A DNA stretch of 64,000 nt from Shewanella psychrophila (GTDB lineage Bacteria > Pseudomonadota > Gammaproteobacteria > Enterobacterales > Shewanellaceae), in NCBI RefSeq assembly GCF_002005305.1, contig NZ_CP014782.1, positions 2,294,001-2,358,000 on the forward strand, in the 5' to 3' direction. Below, piece by piece: positions 1-9,335 of this stretch. Positions within the stretch are counted from its first letter, which is position 1. Every line of letters starts with the position of its first letter. The notes below the pieces were generated by a model that was given only the letters and a program-made list of their open reading frames with translations, did not search any database and was not told the DNA's origin. A program made the position numbers and the translations under genes.

Positions 1-55
1 CTGTGAGTGGCAACAAGACGACTGCAGCGACTGGTATTCCCAAAGAGTTATAGAT
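1..55 (-). pseudogene. Fragment of a second copA-like P-type ATPase
   Basis: Read on the minus strand this stretch encodes a piece starting IYNSLGIPVAA. It matches the last transmembrane region of the full-length CopA encoded just to its right, with synonymous and a few amino-acid differences. The reading frame is open to the window edge, so the rest lies outside. No start codon or upstream part of the gene is present: the hairpin at 57-93 and then the end of copA follow directly. I infer a 5'-truncated remnant from duplication or recombination between two copA paralogues. It could also be the remains of an older copy displaced by the current copA. Confidence 0.5.
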
Positions 56-56
56 A

Positions 57-93
57 CATGACAATCCGAATAGGTTTTATTCGGATTGTCATG
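57..93. repeat. Perfect 16-bp inverted repeat (hairpin) after copA
   Basis: The arms catgacaatccgaata (57-72) and tattcggattgtcatg (78-93) are exact reverse complements around a 5-nt loop. It lies 18 bp beyond the copA stop codon on the 3' side, so it could act as a terminator or mRNA-end hairpin, although no long T run follows. Its position exactly at the edge of the truncated copA-like fragment also fits a recombination scar. Confidence 0.7.
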
Positions 94-110
94 CGCAAAA
101 CTAAATGAAG

Positions 111-2384
111 CTAGCGAGTCAACTTCACATGTCTTAATCGATTAGCGTTCGTCACTACAGTCAACGATGAAAGTGCCATCGCCGCCCCTGCAATCACAGG
201 GCTAAGCAATATGCCAGTTAGGGGGAATAGAACGCCGGCTGCCACTGGTATGCCTAAAGAGTTATAGATAAACGCGCCGAAGAGGTTCTGCTTGATGTTC
301 CTCATGCTGGCATTAGCCAAGGCAAAAGTATCCGCCAATACTGACAAACGACCGGTAAGGAAGGTCAAATCGGCGCTCTCGATGGCGACTTCCGTGCCAT
401 CTCCCATGGCGATACCTACATCGGCACTCATTAAAGCGGGGGCATCATTGATACCATCTCCTACCATGGCCACGACTTCTCCGCTCTCTTTAAGTTCGAT
501 AATCTTCGCCTGTTTTTGCTCAGGCAGGACTCCGGCAATCACTTCCTCTATGCCCACTTCATCGGCAACGGCCTGCACAGTCTCTTGCTTGTCGCCGCTG
601 AGTAATATCACCCGTTTCCCAGCACGCTTAAGTGCGGCAATGGCATCTTTTGCATCAGATTTCACTGGGTCGCTGATTGCAATAACAGCAACTAAGCGTC
701 CTTCTTGTGCCACATAAACCGGAGTTTTACCAAGCTGAGCTAAGGTCTGAACCTCATCTTGTAAAGCATCGACACCCGATATCTCCTCCATTGTCATCAA
801 GCTCATATTACCTATGGCTAACTCGACACCAGAGACCATGCCCACTATGCCTTTACCTTGAATATTGTTGAAACGTTCAGGTTCGACCAAGCTTAGGTCT
901 CGCGTCTTGGTTGCATCCAGCATGGCCTGGGCCAATGGGTGCTCTGAATGTTGCTCGAGACTCGCCACCAGAAATAACAGCTGCTCAGATGCAGTGTCTT
1001 GACTGCTTCTTTCATCGTCATAGTCACCGTCAACTAGGTGAATATCGGTTACCGATGGCTTACCCGCTGTAATGGTTCCAGTTTTATCTAGTACTACAGT
1101 GGTAACCTTACTCGCAATTTGTAGCGCTTCACCATTTTTAATCAAGACTCCCATCTGTGCGGCTCGTCCAACTGATACCATGATAGACATAGGTGTCGCT
1201 AATCCTAGGGCACAGGGGCAAGCGATAATCAGCACGCTGGTGAGCACGACTAAAGCATGTGATATCTGAGGTGCAGGTCCCGCTAAATACCACACTATAG
1301 AAGCGACCAGAGCAATAATCACCACAACAGGGACAAAGTAAGCCGATATCTTGTCCGTGAGCCTGCCTATGGGCATTTTTGACGTTTGCGCCTGTTGAAC
1401 CAGGCCGATGATTTTAGATAATCGCGTATCGGTTAACCCAGCAGTCACCCGATAGATGATGCTGCCATTACCGTTGACCGTGCCTGCACTGAGCGTATCA
1501 CCAAGGCTTTTGGACACAGGAATAGGTTCACCGGTTAACATGGACTCATTGAGATTCGACTCACCACTCAACACCTCACCATCCAAGGCGACTCGACTAC
1601 CTGGTTGTAGTCTCAGCTTGTCACCGATCTGTATTTGGTCAATTTCAACCTCCTCATCACCTGAGTCGCTAAGTCTTATTGCGGTCGTGGATTGTAATCC
1701 TATAAGGCGCTGCACCGCTTCACTGGTCTTGCCCTTAGCCCTGAGCTCCAACGCATGGCCTAAGTTAATCAAACCCAGAATCATCACGCTGGCTTCAAAG
1801 TACACATGACGGGTCTCGGCCGGAAACCAAGAAGGCATGATCACCACCAGCATAGAATAGGCCCATGCTGTTGTGGTGCCGAGCACTATCAAGGTGTCCA
1901 TGTTGGCACTGCGGGCCTTAAGAGCACGCCACATCCCCTTATAAAAATGTCCACCCGTGGTCACGAGTAGGATAAAGGTGACAATACCCATGCCCCCCCA
2001 GACCAATTGCTGGCTGGGGTTATTAACCATCATCTCGCCGCCCAATAGCCCCCACAGCATCATGGGAATACCAAGACCCAACCCAAACATAGATTGGATG
2101 ATGCGGGTGCGGTACTCGATTCGCTCAGCCTCAATTTTATTCTCGCTGGCAAGCTTAGCATCCAGTACCAATTCGCTGTCATAGCCGACACTGGCCACAG
2201 TCGCTATGGCAAGTACACTGCTAATATCACCCTGGATTTGTACCTGCTTGTCGGCCAGATTTACCCGTGCAGCCACACTTGGCAGTGATAATTTTTCGAA
2301 TGCACCTTCAATTTTGGCGACACAACTGGCGCAGTTCATTTGCGGCACATATAAGGTCATGCTATTGATATTTTTCATGATCAT
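111..2384 (-). CDS. copA: Copper-exporting P1B-type ATPase CopA
   Basis: Inner-membrane pump that exports Cu(I) using ATP. One N-terminal heavy-metal-associated domain carries the CxxC metal site (CASC, residues 18-21). The membrane CPC motif (codons at 1212-1220), the DKTGT phosphorylation site, TGEP and GDGINDAP motifs are all present, and the 757-aa length suits a one-HMA CopA. I chose the ATG at 2384 because a GGGA stands just before it and MIMKNIN opens the HMA domain; an upstream TTG at 2420 would add 12 residues without such a signal. It diverges from cueR across a CueR-type promoter. Confidence 0.95.
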   Translation of the reverse strand: MIMKNINSMTLYVPQMNCASCVAKIEGAFEKLSLPSVAARVNLADKQVQIQGDISSVLAIATVASVGYDSELVLDAKLASENKIEAERIEYRTRIIQSMFGLGLGIPMMLWGLLGGEMMVNNPSQQLVWGGMGIVTFILLVTTGGHFYKGMWRALKARSANMDTLIVLGTTTAWAYSMLVVIMPSWFPAETRHVYFEASVMILGLINLGHALELRAKGKTSEAVQRLIGLQSTTAIRLSDSGDEEVEIDQIQIGDKLRLQPGSRVALDGEVLSGESNLNESMLTGEPIPVSKSLGDTLSAGTVNGNGSIIYRVTAGLTDTRLSKIIGLVQQAQTSKMPIGRLTDKISAYFVPVVVIIALVASIVWYLAGPAPQISHALVVLTSVLIIACPCALGLATPMSIMVSVGRAAQMGVLIKNGEALQIASKVTTVVLDKTGTITAGKPSVTDIHLVDGDYDDERSSQDTASEQLLFLVASLEQHSEHPLAQAMLDATKTRDLSLVEPERFNNIQGKGIVGMVSGVELAIGNMSLMTMEEISGVDALQDEVQTLAQLGKTPVYVAQEGRLVAVIAISDPVKSDAKDAIAALKRAGKRVILLSGDKQETVQAVADEVGIEEVIAGVLPEQKQAKIIELKESGEVVAMVGDGINDAPALMSADVGIAMGDGTEVAIESADLTFLTGRLSVLADTFALANASMRNIKQNLFGAFIYNSLGIPVAAGVLFPLTGILLSPVIAGAAMALSSLTVVTNANRLRHVKLTR

Positions 2385-2458
2385 TGATTCCCCATACTCA
2401 AGACATTGAGTCTCGATCAAATCTGTTTTAAATAGGTTGTTCCCATTTCACTGCACTT

Positions 2459-2489
2459 AGGTTAATGTCTCCCCTTATGGGAGAGTCAA
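2459..2489 (-). promoter_or_regulatory. CueR-dependent copA promoter
   Basis: On the minus strand a -35 TTGACT (2484-2489) and a -10 TAACCT (2459-2464) are separated by 19 bp, the over-long spacer typical of MerR-family activated promoters. The spacer holds the dyad TCTCCC-N5-GGGAGA (2468-2473 and 2479-2484) centred between the two boxes, as in known CueR sites. cueR itself begins about 100 bp away on the other strand, so the regulator and target are adjacent. Confidence 0.9.
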
Positions 2490-2581
2490 ACCCTTATTGA
2501 TAATAAATTCACTTTATTAATTTGGCGCCCGCTCGATTCCCTTTGAGCATGCTGTGAATGGCTAAATGACATAGGAGAATT

Positions 2582-2968
2582 ATGATGAAAATTGGTGAAG
2601 TGGCAAAAAAGACTGGTCTATCGGTTAAGAGTATTCGTTATTACCATGACATAGGACTTATCTGCGCCGCGAGGGGTGAGAATGGCTACAGAGAATATGA
2701 TAAGCCTCAGATTGATTCCCTTAACTTTATCAGCCACAGTCGCGACTTAGGTTTCTCTTTGGATGATTGCCGCTCTCTGCTCGATCTTAAGCTCAACCAA
2801 GAAAGAGATGCCGAAGATGTAAAACGTCTGGCTAAGACTCATCTGGACATGGTGAGCGAGAGAATAACTAAGTTGCAGGCACTCGAGAGCCAGTTAAAAC
2901 ATTTAATCAAAGATTGTCGAGGCGGCCATCAACCAGACTGCGCCATACTGAGCGGACTCAGTGAATAA
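2582..2968 (+). CDS. cueR: Cu(I)-responsive MerR-family regulator CueR
   Basis: A 128-aa MerR-family activator with an N-terminal winged helix-turn-helix (MKIGEVAKKTGLSVKSIRYY) and a coiled-coil dimerisation helix. Cysteines at 112 and 120 (C-RGGHQPD-C) match the spacing and position of the two Cu(I)-binding cysteines of E. coli CueR. AGGAG precedes the start, where two ATG codons are adjacent. It is expected to sense cytoplasmic monovalent copper and underwind the copA promoter described at 2459-2489. Confidence 0.93.
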   Translation: MMKIGEVAKKTGLSVKSIRYYHDIGLICAARGENGYREYDKPQIDSLNFISHSRDLGFSLDDCRSLLDLKLNQERDAEDVKRLAKTHLDMVSERITKLQALESQLKHLIKDCRGGHQPDCAILSGLSE

Positions 2969-3018
2969 GCAGACTTATCCGGTCCATAGCAGGCCATCTA
3001 ATGGCGGTTTAATACCAT

Positions 3019-5058
3019 TTAGTGTCTCTTTAGCCGATGAGCATTCTCAATTTTCAATGTAGGAATATGACCTGCGGGCGTGAAACCAAACACCTTGCCA
3101 TAAAAATAGAGCTCGGCTTCGATAGCGGTCATTTTATTTTCCGGATCCCTCAGGTTATGCCCCTCTCCCTCGAATTCAAGATAGGCTGTGGGGATCCCTC
3201 GCCTTTTAAGCTCATTAAATACCTTAGTGGATTGCTTAGCCAATACCACAGGATCATCACCTCCTTGGATCAGCAACAAGGGTTCCTTTACCCCGTCGAG
3301 ATGATGTAATGGAGAGCGTTCACGATACACGTTATTCTCTACAGAATTTTTACCCACTAGCAATTCTAAATAGCTCGACTCAAATTTATGGGCATCTCGG
3401 CTCAATACTTCCATATCACTGATGCCCGCATAACTCACACCGGCTTTAAACGTATCATAAAAAGCCAGTGCCGATAACACGGTAAGGCCTCCTGCACTGG
3501 AGCCTCTCATTACAAGCTTAGTACCGTCCACCCAACCTTTATTAACCAGATATCCGGCCGCTCGCACGGCGTCTTCCACATCGGCAATGCCCCATTTCCC
3601 ATACAGACTTTGGCGATAGGCCCGTCCAAAACCTGAACTGCCACGATAGTTGAGATCAAGCACTGCAAAACCACGGCTGGTCCAGAACTGAATATCACGC
3701 CTAAATGCTAGGCTCGCTTTGGCTGTAGGGCCAGAATGCAACATGACAATCAATGGAGGACGCATATCATTTGGAGCGATATAATCTGGGTTTTTAGGTC
3801 CATAAAAATAACCGTAAATAGTTTCGCCATCATTTGAGTTAAAGCTGATACTCTCGGCCCTGGAAATATAACGGGGATCAATCACGGGGACTTTAGGCGA
3901 ATAGATAAGATCCGTACCGCGACCATTTACCCTGTAGATGCCTTTCTCCGGAGTCACCTTATTACCGACAAAGTAAATCCCACTCTCGCCTTTAACCACT
4001 TGAGATATCTCGCCAAAATCCACGGCTATGGATTCTGTGATACCAGTATCGAGAAAGATTCTAATCAGTGAAGCTTGTCCTTTATCACTGTAGCTGGCGA
4101 TGATGGTATTGTCTGACTCGAAGGCATAATTATGGTTGCCAAGCTTCCAGTCTGGTACGGCAAATTCAGCATCTTTATCTAGCACCTGCTCCAGCTTCCC
4201 CGCAGAATTGATGCGATACAAGTTCCACCAATTATCAAAATCTGCCACAAAATAGAGCTGACCACTGGGGCTAAATAATACCTGGGTAATAGAGCCATGT
4301 TTATCGGACAGTAATCGTTTGGGGTTATGCACGCCGCCCTTGGGATCTAAGTCACCGATCCAAAGCTCAGTGTTATCCCAAGGCATGTTCGGGTGCTGCC
4401 AGGCAATCCATGCCAATGTTTTCATATCCGGTGATACTCTTGGGGATGAATAAAAATCATCTCCCTCGATGAGGGTCTCTCCTTCACCGGCAAAATTAAG
4501 GTTAAGCGCCACTAAGCTTGAAGTCGGCTCTTCGCTGTTTCTATGGTCTTCACGTACACAGATTATTCTTGAACCTTTCGAATATGACACACAATCTGCG
4601 TGGCGTGTGCCTGACAGAGTTAAAGGGACGGGTTCTTGGTTAGGCGCGATGCGATAGAGGAGCTGATCTTCGGCTTTAGAGACAAAAATACTCTTACCAA
4701 TACCTAGAAATGGCGATCCGCCGTATTCATGCACCCTAGATCTAACATCGAATTGTGATGTGACAGCGGTGGTAATTGTCGTATCGTCTTCGAGACGCTT
4801 TATTCCTACTCGCCCCGCTGCAGCGGAATCTGTTTGAACAAAATATAAGGCGCCATTAACACTCTGTAGTTCACCAAAGTCATCTGATAAGCCATAAACA
4901 TCTTCAGCCGTGATAGGCGAAATCCAGCTACCATATGGGGTAATCTTAAGGCCGCTTTGCTTATCTATTACAGGCTTAGGTGTGGAATTATCGCAACCCG
5001 TTAGCAAGGCTAAAAGTACTGCAGAGAAAATACCAACAAGATAGAATTGGTGTCTCAT
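3019..5058 (-). CDS. S9 family prolyl-oligopeptidase-like lipoprotein
   Basis: Predicted outer-membrane or periplasmic serine peptidase of 679 aa. It opens with a lipoprotein signal ending in the lipobox LLTGC. The first ~400 residues look like the beta-propeller that gates access in S9 enzymes. The alpha/beta-hydrolase domain follows, with nucleophile GSSAGG (Ser521), acid in GGDDPVV (Asp602) and His634 in GEGHN. A GAGGAG ribosome-binding site 7 nt before the ATG at 5058 decides the start; an in-frame ATG at 5079 lacks one. Substrate unknown; related enzymes cleave short peptides. Confidence 0.85.
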   Translation of the reverse strand: MRHQFYLVGIFSAVLLALLTGCDNSTPKPVIDKQSGLKITPYGSWISPITAEDVYGLSDDFGELQSVNGALYFVQTDSAAAGRVGIKRLEDDTTITTAVTSQFDVRSRVHEYGGSPFLGIGKSIFVSKAEDQLLYRIAPNQEPVPLTLSGTRHADCVSYSKGSRIICVREDHRNSEEPTSSLVALNLNFAGEGETLIEGDDFYSSPRVSPDMKTLAWIAWQHPNMPWDNTELWIGDLDPKGGVHNPKRLLSDKHGSITQVLFSPSGQLYFVADFDNWWNLYRINSAGKLEQVLDKDAEFAVPDWKLGNHNYAFESDNTIIASYSDKGQASLIRIFLDTGITESIAVDFGEISQVVKGESGIYFVGNKVTPEKGIYRVNGRGTDLIYSPKVPVIDPRYISRAESISFNSNDGETIYGYFYGPKNPDYIAPNDMRPPLIVMLHSGPTAKASLAFRRDIQFWTSRGFAVLDLNYRGSSGFGRAYRQSLYGKWGIADVEDAVRAAGYLVNKGWVDGTKLVMRGSSAGGLTVLSALAFYDTFKAGVSYAGISDMEVLSRDAHKFESSYLELLVGKNSVENNVYRERSPLHHLDGVKEPLLLIQGGDDPVVLAKQSTKVFNELKRRGIPTAYLEFEGEGHNLRDPENKMTAIEAELYFYGKVFGFTPAGHIPTLKIENAHRLKRH

Positions 5059-5097
5059 TGTTTTCTCCTCTTCTGGCATAGTTGGATGTGTCGGCTA

Positions 5098-5382
5098 TTA
5101 TTTTCTGACAACTTTTTTCTTAAACCATTCAATAACTTTTAACTGTTTTTCCCGGGTCAACCCATAAAAAACACATATCCAGGGAGACAAGAGCAGATAC
5201 CAAGGTAATATAGAGGTATCTCGCCCACTGATGAGTAAATACAGAAACCCCGAATAGATAATCAGGACTCCGACTCCCCCGACTAACAGCATTAAATTTC
5301 TAGTCACTTTTTCCAGCCAAACCATCTTTTTATCGAAACTCAATCCAAGCTTCCCCCAAACATTAACTTCCAGCATTATCAC
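5098..5382 (-). CDS. Small two-helix membrane protein, unknown function
   Basis: A 94-aa frame (GTG start; an ATG two codons in is equally possible). It has two hydrophobic segments, roughly residues 28-53 and 60-75, and a very basic C-terminus (WFKKKVVRK). It lies 39 bp before the S9 peptidase on the same strand and may share its transcript. I recognise no family. No clear ribosome-binding site is visible, so it could be a chance frame, but the composition and topology look genuine. Confidence 0.5.
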   Translation of the reverse strand: MIMLEVNVWGKLGLSFDKKMVWLEKVTRNLMLLVGGVGVLIIYSGFLYLLISGRDTSILPWYLLLSPWICVFYGLTREKQLKVIEWFKKKVVRK

Positions 5383-5470
5383 TTATCATAAGCGCTTATG
5401 TAAGTACTTGTGTGAGGATCTATGTTAAATGCTGTTAACCCCAATAACCTAATTCCCTCCCATAAAAACA

Positions 5471-5492
5471 AAAACGGGCCTAAGCCCGTTTT
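5471..5492 (-). terminator. Terminator after the valine/isoleucine operon
   Basis: Stem AAAACGGGC/GCCCGTTTT with a 4-nt loop, flanked by A/T runs on both sides. It lies 64 bp beyond the last gene of the operon (SDR ending at 5557) and is well formed for minus-strand transcription. Confidence 0.85.
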
Positions 5493-5556
5493 ATTACTAT
5501 CATACTTGTCTTAGAAACCAGAGCCTAAAAACTCGCTCTCAAGTTCTAAACAAAGT

Positions 5557-6315
5557 CTAAATTCTAATGCCACCATCGATTTCGAATACACGACCGTTAA
5601 CGTAATCATTCTCTATGATGAACTTCACCGTCGATGAAATCTCTGATGGTTGACCTAGGCGTCCAACTGGCACCATCTTCTCCATACGCGCTAACGCTTC
5701 AGGCTTCATCGCAGCCGTCATTTCAGTTTCAATCACACCTGGCGCTACCGCTGCGCTACGAATATTGTACCTTGCCAACTCTTTCGCCCAGCCAACAGAC
5801 ATGGCAGCAACACCCGCTTTAGAAGCTGAATAGTTAGTCTGACCCATGTTACCCGCCTTGGCTAAGCTAGAAATGTTGATGATCACGCCTTCTTGCTTAG
5901 ATTCGATCATCGCTACCGCAGCTTCGCGTCCACATAGGAATGAGCCGGTTAAATTAACGTTAATCACTGCCTGAAACTGCTCATATGACATACGGTCAGT
6001 CACCTTGCCTTCTTTGGCTTTGACTAGCATGCCATCGAATAAAATACCCGCATTGTTGATAAGCACATTAACTTGTCCAAAATCTTCCAGAATATAACCG
6101 AAACCCGCCACCACATCTTCTTCATCTGTGATATCGAAGGCATAACCTTGCACTTCCGCTCTGTCACCAATATCGGCACAAGCACGTTCAAGCTTCTCTT
6201 GATCTACATCGATAAGGGCCAATTTAGCGCCAGCTTCGGCTAAATCCAGCGCCATAGCCAAACCAAGTCCACCAGCACCACCAGTAATGACCACTACCTT
6301 ATCTTTTAAATCCAT
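5557..6315 (-). CDS. SDR-family 3-hydroxyacyl-CoA dehydrogenase (IvdG-like)
   Basis: A 252-aa classical short-chain dehydrogenase with NAD-binding GGAGGLG near residue 13, NNAG, and the catalytic Ser plus YSASK. Last gene of the branched-chain catabolic operon, 4 bp after mmsB. By position it probably oxidises 2-methyl-3-hydroxybutyryl-CoA in isoleucine breakdown, the step before the thiolase. The equivalent Shewanella gene has been called ivdG; family resemblance alone would only say FabG-like. The start at 6315 (MDLKDKV) is chosen because it opens the Rossmann fold; the frame runs 36 codons further upstream into mmsB. Confidence 0.85.
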   Translation of the reverse strand: MDLKDKVVVITGGAGGLGLAMALDLAEAGAKLALIDVDQEKLERACADIGDRAEVQGYAFDITDEEDVVAGFGYILEDFGQVNVLINNAGILFDGMLVKAKEGKVTDRMSYEQFQAVINVNLTGSFLCGREAAVAMIESKQEGVIINISSLAKAGNMGQTNYSASKAGVAAMSVGWAKELARYNIRSAAVAPGVIETEMTAAMKPEALARMEKMVPVGRLGQPSEISSTVKFIIENDYVNGRVFEIDGGIRI

Positions 6316-6319
6316 CGTA

Positions 6320-7258
6320 TTACCCTTTACTTTTAATTTGTTGAATATTAGTAATCTGTTGAGAATGATTAAACTGTTCAAAAATACTAGAAAAATCTCG
6401 TGTACCATTGCCTTGACGAGCATGGTTCACATATAAACTGCGTGCTAGCGCACCCATTGGCGTACAGGAATTAGTCAGTAACGCCGCCTCTTGGGATAGG
6501 CCAAGATCTTTAACCATAAGATCGACCATAAAGCCGCCCTGATAACCATTGGATGACGGTACAGACTCCATCACATCCGGACAAGGATTATATTTATCTA
6601 GCGTCCAATTACCACCACTACTGACCTTCATTATCTCAGAAAGTACTGTTGGATCTAATCCATGATCTATGCCCATCTGCAGAGATTCACTGGTACCTAT
6701 CATCAACACAGACAGCAGCATATTATTGCAAATTTTAGCCACCTGCCCAGCACCGGGTCCGCCGGCGTGTAAAATATTGGCTCCCATATGGCTTAGCACT
6801 TGAGAGGCTTGCTCAAACCCACTGTCGCTGCCACCACAGATAAAGGTTAATGTCCCGGCCGCCGCGCCTGCTGTACCACCAGATACGGGAGCATCGATAA
6901 ACTCCAGTCCCTTACTTGCTGCGGCTGTGGCAACTTGTTTCGCACTCTGGGCATCTATGGTTGAACAATCGATCAGTAAGGTGCCTTCGGCCACCACATC
7001 GAGCAAGCCCTTATCGGCGCTGCCTTCGCCTAAGTAAAGTGAGCGAACATGCTTACCGGCAGGCAACATGGTTATCACCACATCGGCACCGGATGCTGCT
7101 CCGCAGGCACTCTTTGCCGCAAGTGCGCCAAGCTCAGTCAGAGACTTCATCGCCTCGGGGACGAGATCAAACACCTTAACCATCACGCCTGACTTTATTA
7201 AATTGGCCGCCATTGGCGCGCCCATATGTCCTAATCCGATAAATGCGATACTTGTCAT
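6320..7258 (-). CDS. mmsB: 3-hydroxyisobutyrate dehydrogenase
   Basis: NAD-dependent oxidation of 3-hydroxyisobutyrate to methylmalonate semialdehyde in valine degradation. 312 aa with the dinucleotide motif GLGHMG, the substrate signature DAPVSGG and the catalytic-lysine segment KICNN. AGGAG precedes the ATG at 7258. The C-terminus runs about 15 residues beyond the usual family end and nearly touches the next gene. It acts directly before MmsA in the pathway, encoded in the same operon (ivdF in Shewanella usage). Confidence 0.93.
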   Translation of the reverse strand: MTSIAFIGLGHMGAPMAANLIKSGVMVKVFDLVPEAMKSLTELGALAAKSACGAASGADVVITMLPAGKHVRSLYLGEGSADKGLLDVVAEGTLLIDCSTIDAQSAKQVATAAASKGLEFIDAPVSGGTAGAAAGTLTFICGGSDSGFEQASQVLSHMGANILHAGGPGAGQVAKICNNMLLSVLMIGTSESLQMGIDHGLDPTVLSEIMKVSSGGNWTLDKYNPCPDVMESVPSSNGYQGGFMVDLMVKDLGLSQEAALLTNSCTPMGALARSLYVNHARQGNGTRDFSSIFEQFNHSQQITNIQQIKSKG

Positions 7259-7359
7259 CTAACACTCCTAAGCTAAAGTAATTTATTCCCTGGGACTCAT
7301 TTCAAGCTTTTTGTTTTACTCTCATCTGCCTAACTGTTTTCAGGTTAGCCCTCTTGCAG

Positions 7360-8493
7360 TTAAGCCTTCTCCAAATGAACTAAGGGATGTGAGGCTAGAG
7401 ACCAAGGAGAGCTAAGCATCTGCTCAATTAAGCTAGCTGGGACATCCGACACTTGGTTAAACTTCCACTTGGGATTACGGTCTTTATCGATAAGCAGTGC
7501 CCTCACCCCTTCAGAGAAGTCTCCCAAGGCGCAGCAGTTAACACTCAAGCCCAGTTCGAACCTAAATACCTCGGCCAGACTCAAATCTGTGCCTAAGTGA
7601 GCTTGGCGATAAATGAGTTGCAAGCTAATGGGACTGCCAGACAACATGGTCTTGATGGGACGCGCTAACCAAGACTCTTTAAGCTCTAATTCACCGACTC
7701 GAGTCATGATCTCGTTAAGCGTGCCTGACATCAGTGCATTAATTTCAGCACTCTGGCTCTCTAGGTTACCTGGCTGTAAGCTAGTCGTCGCTTGCTCACC
7801 GCAAGTATTTAGCACATCTGTTAGCAGTTGGTGATTGATAACAGCATCATCTCCCCAACTTAAAGTGGCTAAGCTATCGAGCAATGGCTGCTTATCATCA
7901 TCTTGAATATAATGATTAGCAATCCCCACGTGCTTAGCATCTGCAGCATTCATATTGTAGGCTGTCAGCCCCAGAAACAGACCCAGCTTCCCCGGCATGC
8001 GATTGAGAAAGTAACTGCCACCCACATCGGGATACAGGCCTATGGTGACTTCGGGCATGGCAATACGTGAGTTCTCTGTGACTACTCTGTGGCTTGCGCC
8101 CATCATCAGGCCGAGACCCCCTCCCATAACGATGCCATTTCCCCACACTAAAATCGGTTTCCCATAGGTATCGATTAGATGATCGAGTCTGTATTCCTGC
8201 TCAAAAAAATTCGTGGCCAGTGCGGTAAGCTCACCCGGGTTCTCAATGGATGCCTGATAAATAGCCCTAACATCGCCACCGGCACAGAAGGCTTTCTCGC
8301 CAGCACCATCTAACATCACCATGGCGATAGCATCATCATCTTGCCAGCGCGTAAGCTGAGCGAGCATCAACTGCACCATCTCAAGATTAATTGAGTTAAG
8401 GGCTTTTTCCATATTCAGAGTCATGACCCCGATCTGCTTGCCAGAGGCTGTGCCTAAAGTTTGAAATACCACACTGTTTGTTGAATTAGTCAT
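7360..8493 (-). CDS. 3-hydroxyisobutyryl-CoA hydrolase (crotonase superfamily)
   Basis: Frees 3-hydroxyisobutyrate from its CoA ester in valine breakdown. 377 aa, longer than a hydratase and typical of HIBCH, with the oxyanion-hole segments GAGEKAFCAGGD and NGIVMGGGLGLM and the ECH_2-type C-terminal half. The ATG at 8493 shares one base with the TAA of the preceding hydratase gene (TAATG), which suggests translational coupling; GGAAG lies about 10 nt upstream. Followed after ~100 bp by mmsB, the next enzyme in the pathway. Confidence 0.9.
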   Translation of the reverse strand: MTNSTNSVVFQTLGTASGKQIGVMTLNMEKALNSINLEMVQLMLAQLTRWQDDDAIAMVMLDGAGEKAFCAGGDVRAIYQASIENPGELTALATNFFEQEYRLDHLIDTYGKPILVWGNGIVMGGGLGLMMGASHRVVTENSRIAMPEVTIGLYPDVGGSYFLNRMPGKLGLFLGLTAYNMNAADAKHVGIANHYIQDDDKQPLLDSLATLSWGDDAVINHQLLTDVLNTCGEQATTSLQPGNLESQSAEINALMSGTLNEIMTRVGELELKESWLARPIKTMLSGSPISLQLIYRQAHLGTDLSLAEVFRFELGLSVNCCALGDFSEGVRALLIDKDRNPKWKFNQVSDVPASLIEQMLSSPWSLASHPLVHLEKA

Positions 8494-9266
8494 TAGCAGT
8501 TCTTCCAATTAGCCTTACGCTTTTCTAAGAAAGCCGCTACACCTTCTGCTTGATCTTGAGTATCAAACAGGTCTGCAAACAGCTCGCGCTCTATGGTTAA
8601 GGCTTGATTTATAGGCATATTTCGCCCAGCTTGAATAAGCGTCTTACAGGCTTTAATACTACTTGGGCTCTGGTTAGCCACCTTGGCGGCTAACTGCATT
8701 GCCCCATCGAGAGCGGCTCCGGTGTCGACCACCTCTTCAACCAGCTTTAGCTGCAGCGCTTGCTCCGCACCCAGTCGCTCACCACATAAGATCATCCGCT
8801 TAGCCCAGCCTTCTCCAATGAGCGCCGCCAGATTTTGTGTTCCCCCTGCACAAGGTAACAGACCTACGGTAGCTTCGGGCAAGGCCATCACAGCTTGAGA
8901 CTCAGCGATGCGTATATCGCAAGCCAAAGCCACTTCTAAACCGCCGCCCATGGCATAGCCATTGATTGCTGCAATAGACACGCCGCGAAATGCACTTAAC
9001 GCTTCGAATGCTTCACCGAAACAGTTTGCCATATTGGCAGCATTCTCTTTATTGCCATCGGCAAACAACTTGAGATCGGCACCGGCGGAGAAAAACTTGC
9101 TACCTTCACCAGTGATCACCAGGGCATAGACTTCCGGGTTCTCATTGAGTGCCTCAACTTTCTGTTTCAGCAATTGCAGACTCTGGGCGGTCCAGGTATT
9201 GGCCGGTGGATTACTCATGGTGATCACTGCGGTATGTCCAACAATCTTTTCTATCAGGGCTGTCAT
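8493..9266 (-). CDS. Enoyl-CoA hydratase (methacrylyl/tiglyl-CoA)
   Basis: A 257-aa crotonase-family enzyme with the oxyanion-hole motifs SAGADLK and NGYAMGGGLEVALACD and catalytic glutamates in ALPEATVGLLPCAGG. In this operon it should hydrate methacrylyl-CoA (valine) and tiglyl-CoA (isoleucine), between the acyl-CoA dehydrogenase and the hydrolase or SDR. Its stop overlaps the start of the hydrolase gene by one base. Confidence 0.9.
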   Translation of the reverse strand: MTALIEKIVGHTAVITMSNPPANTWTAQSLQLLKQKVEALNENPEVYALVITGEGSKFFSAGADLKLFADGNKENAANMANCFGEAFEALSAFRGVSIAAINGYAMGGGLEVALACDIRIAESQAVMALPEATVGLLPCAGGTQNLAALIGEGWAKRMILCGERLGAEQALQLKLVEEVVDTGAALDGAMQLAAKVANQSPSSIKACKTLIQAGRNMPINQALTIERELFADLFDTQDQAEGVAAFLEKRKANWKNC

Positions 9267-9335
9267 CTATCGCTTCCTTTTAAATCGAATCTGGCTTTCT
9301 ACGTTAATAACTCTCGTTTGGTTACAGTGCGCTAG

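Noticed and set aside
292..717. Long plus-strand frame opposite copA
   Set aside because: Serine/alanine-rich antisense shadow of a well-conserved gene.
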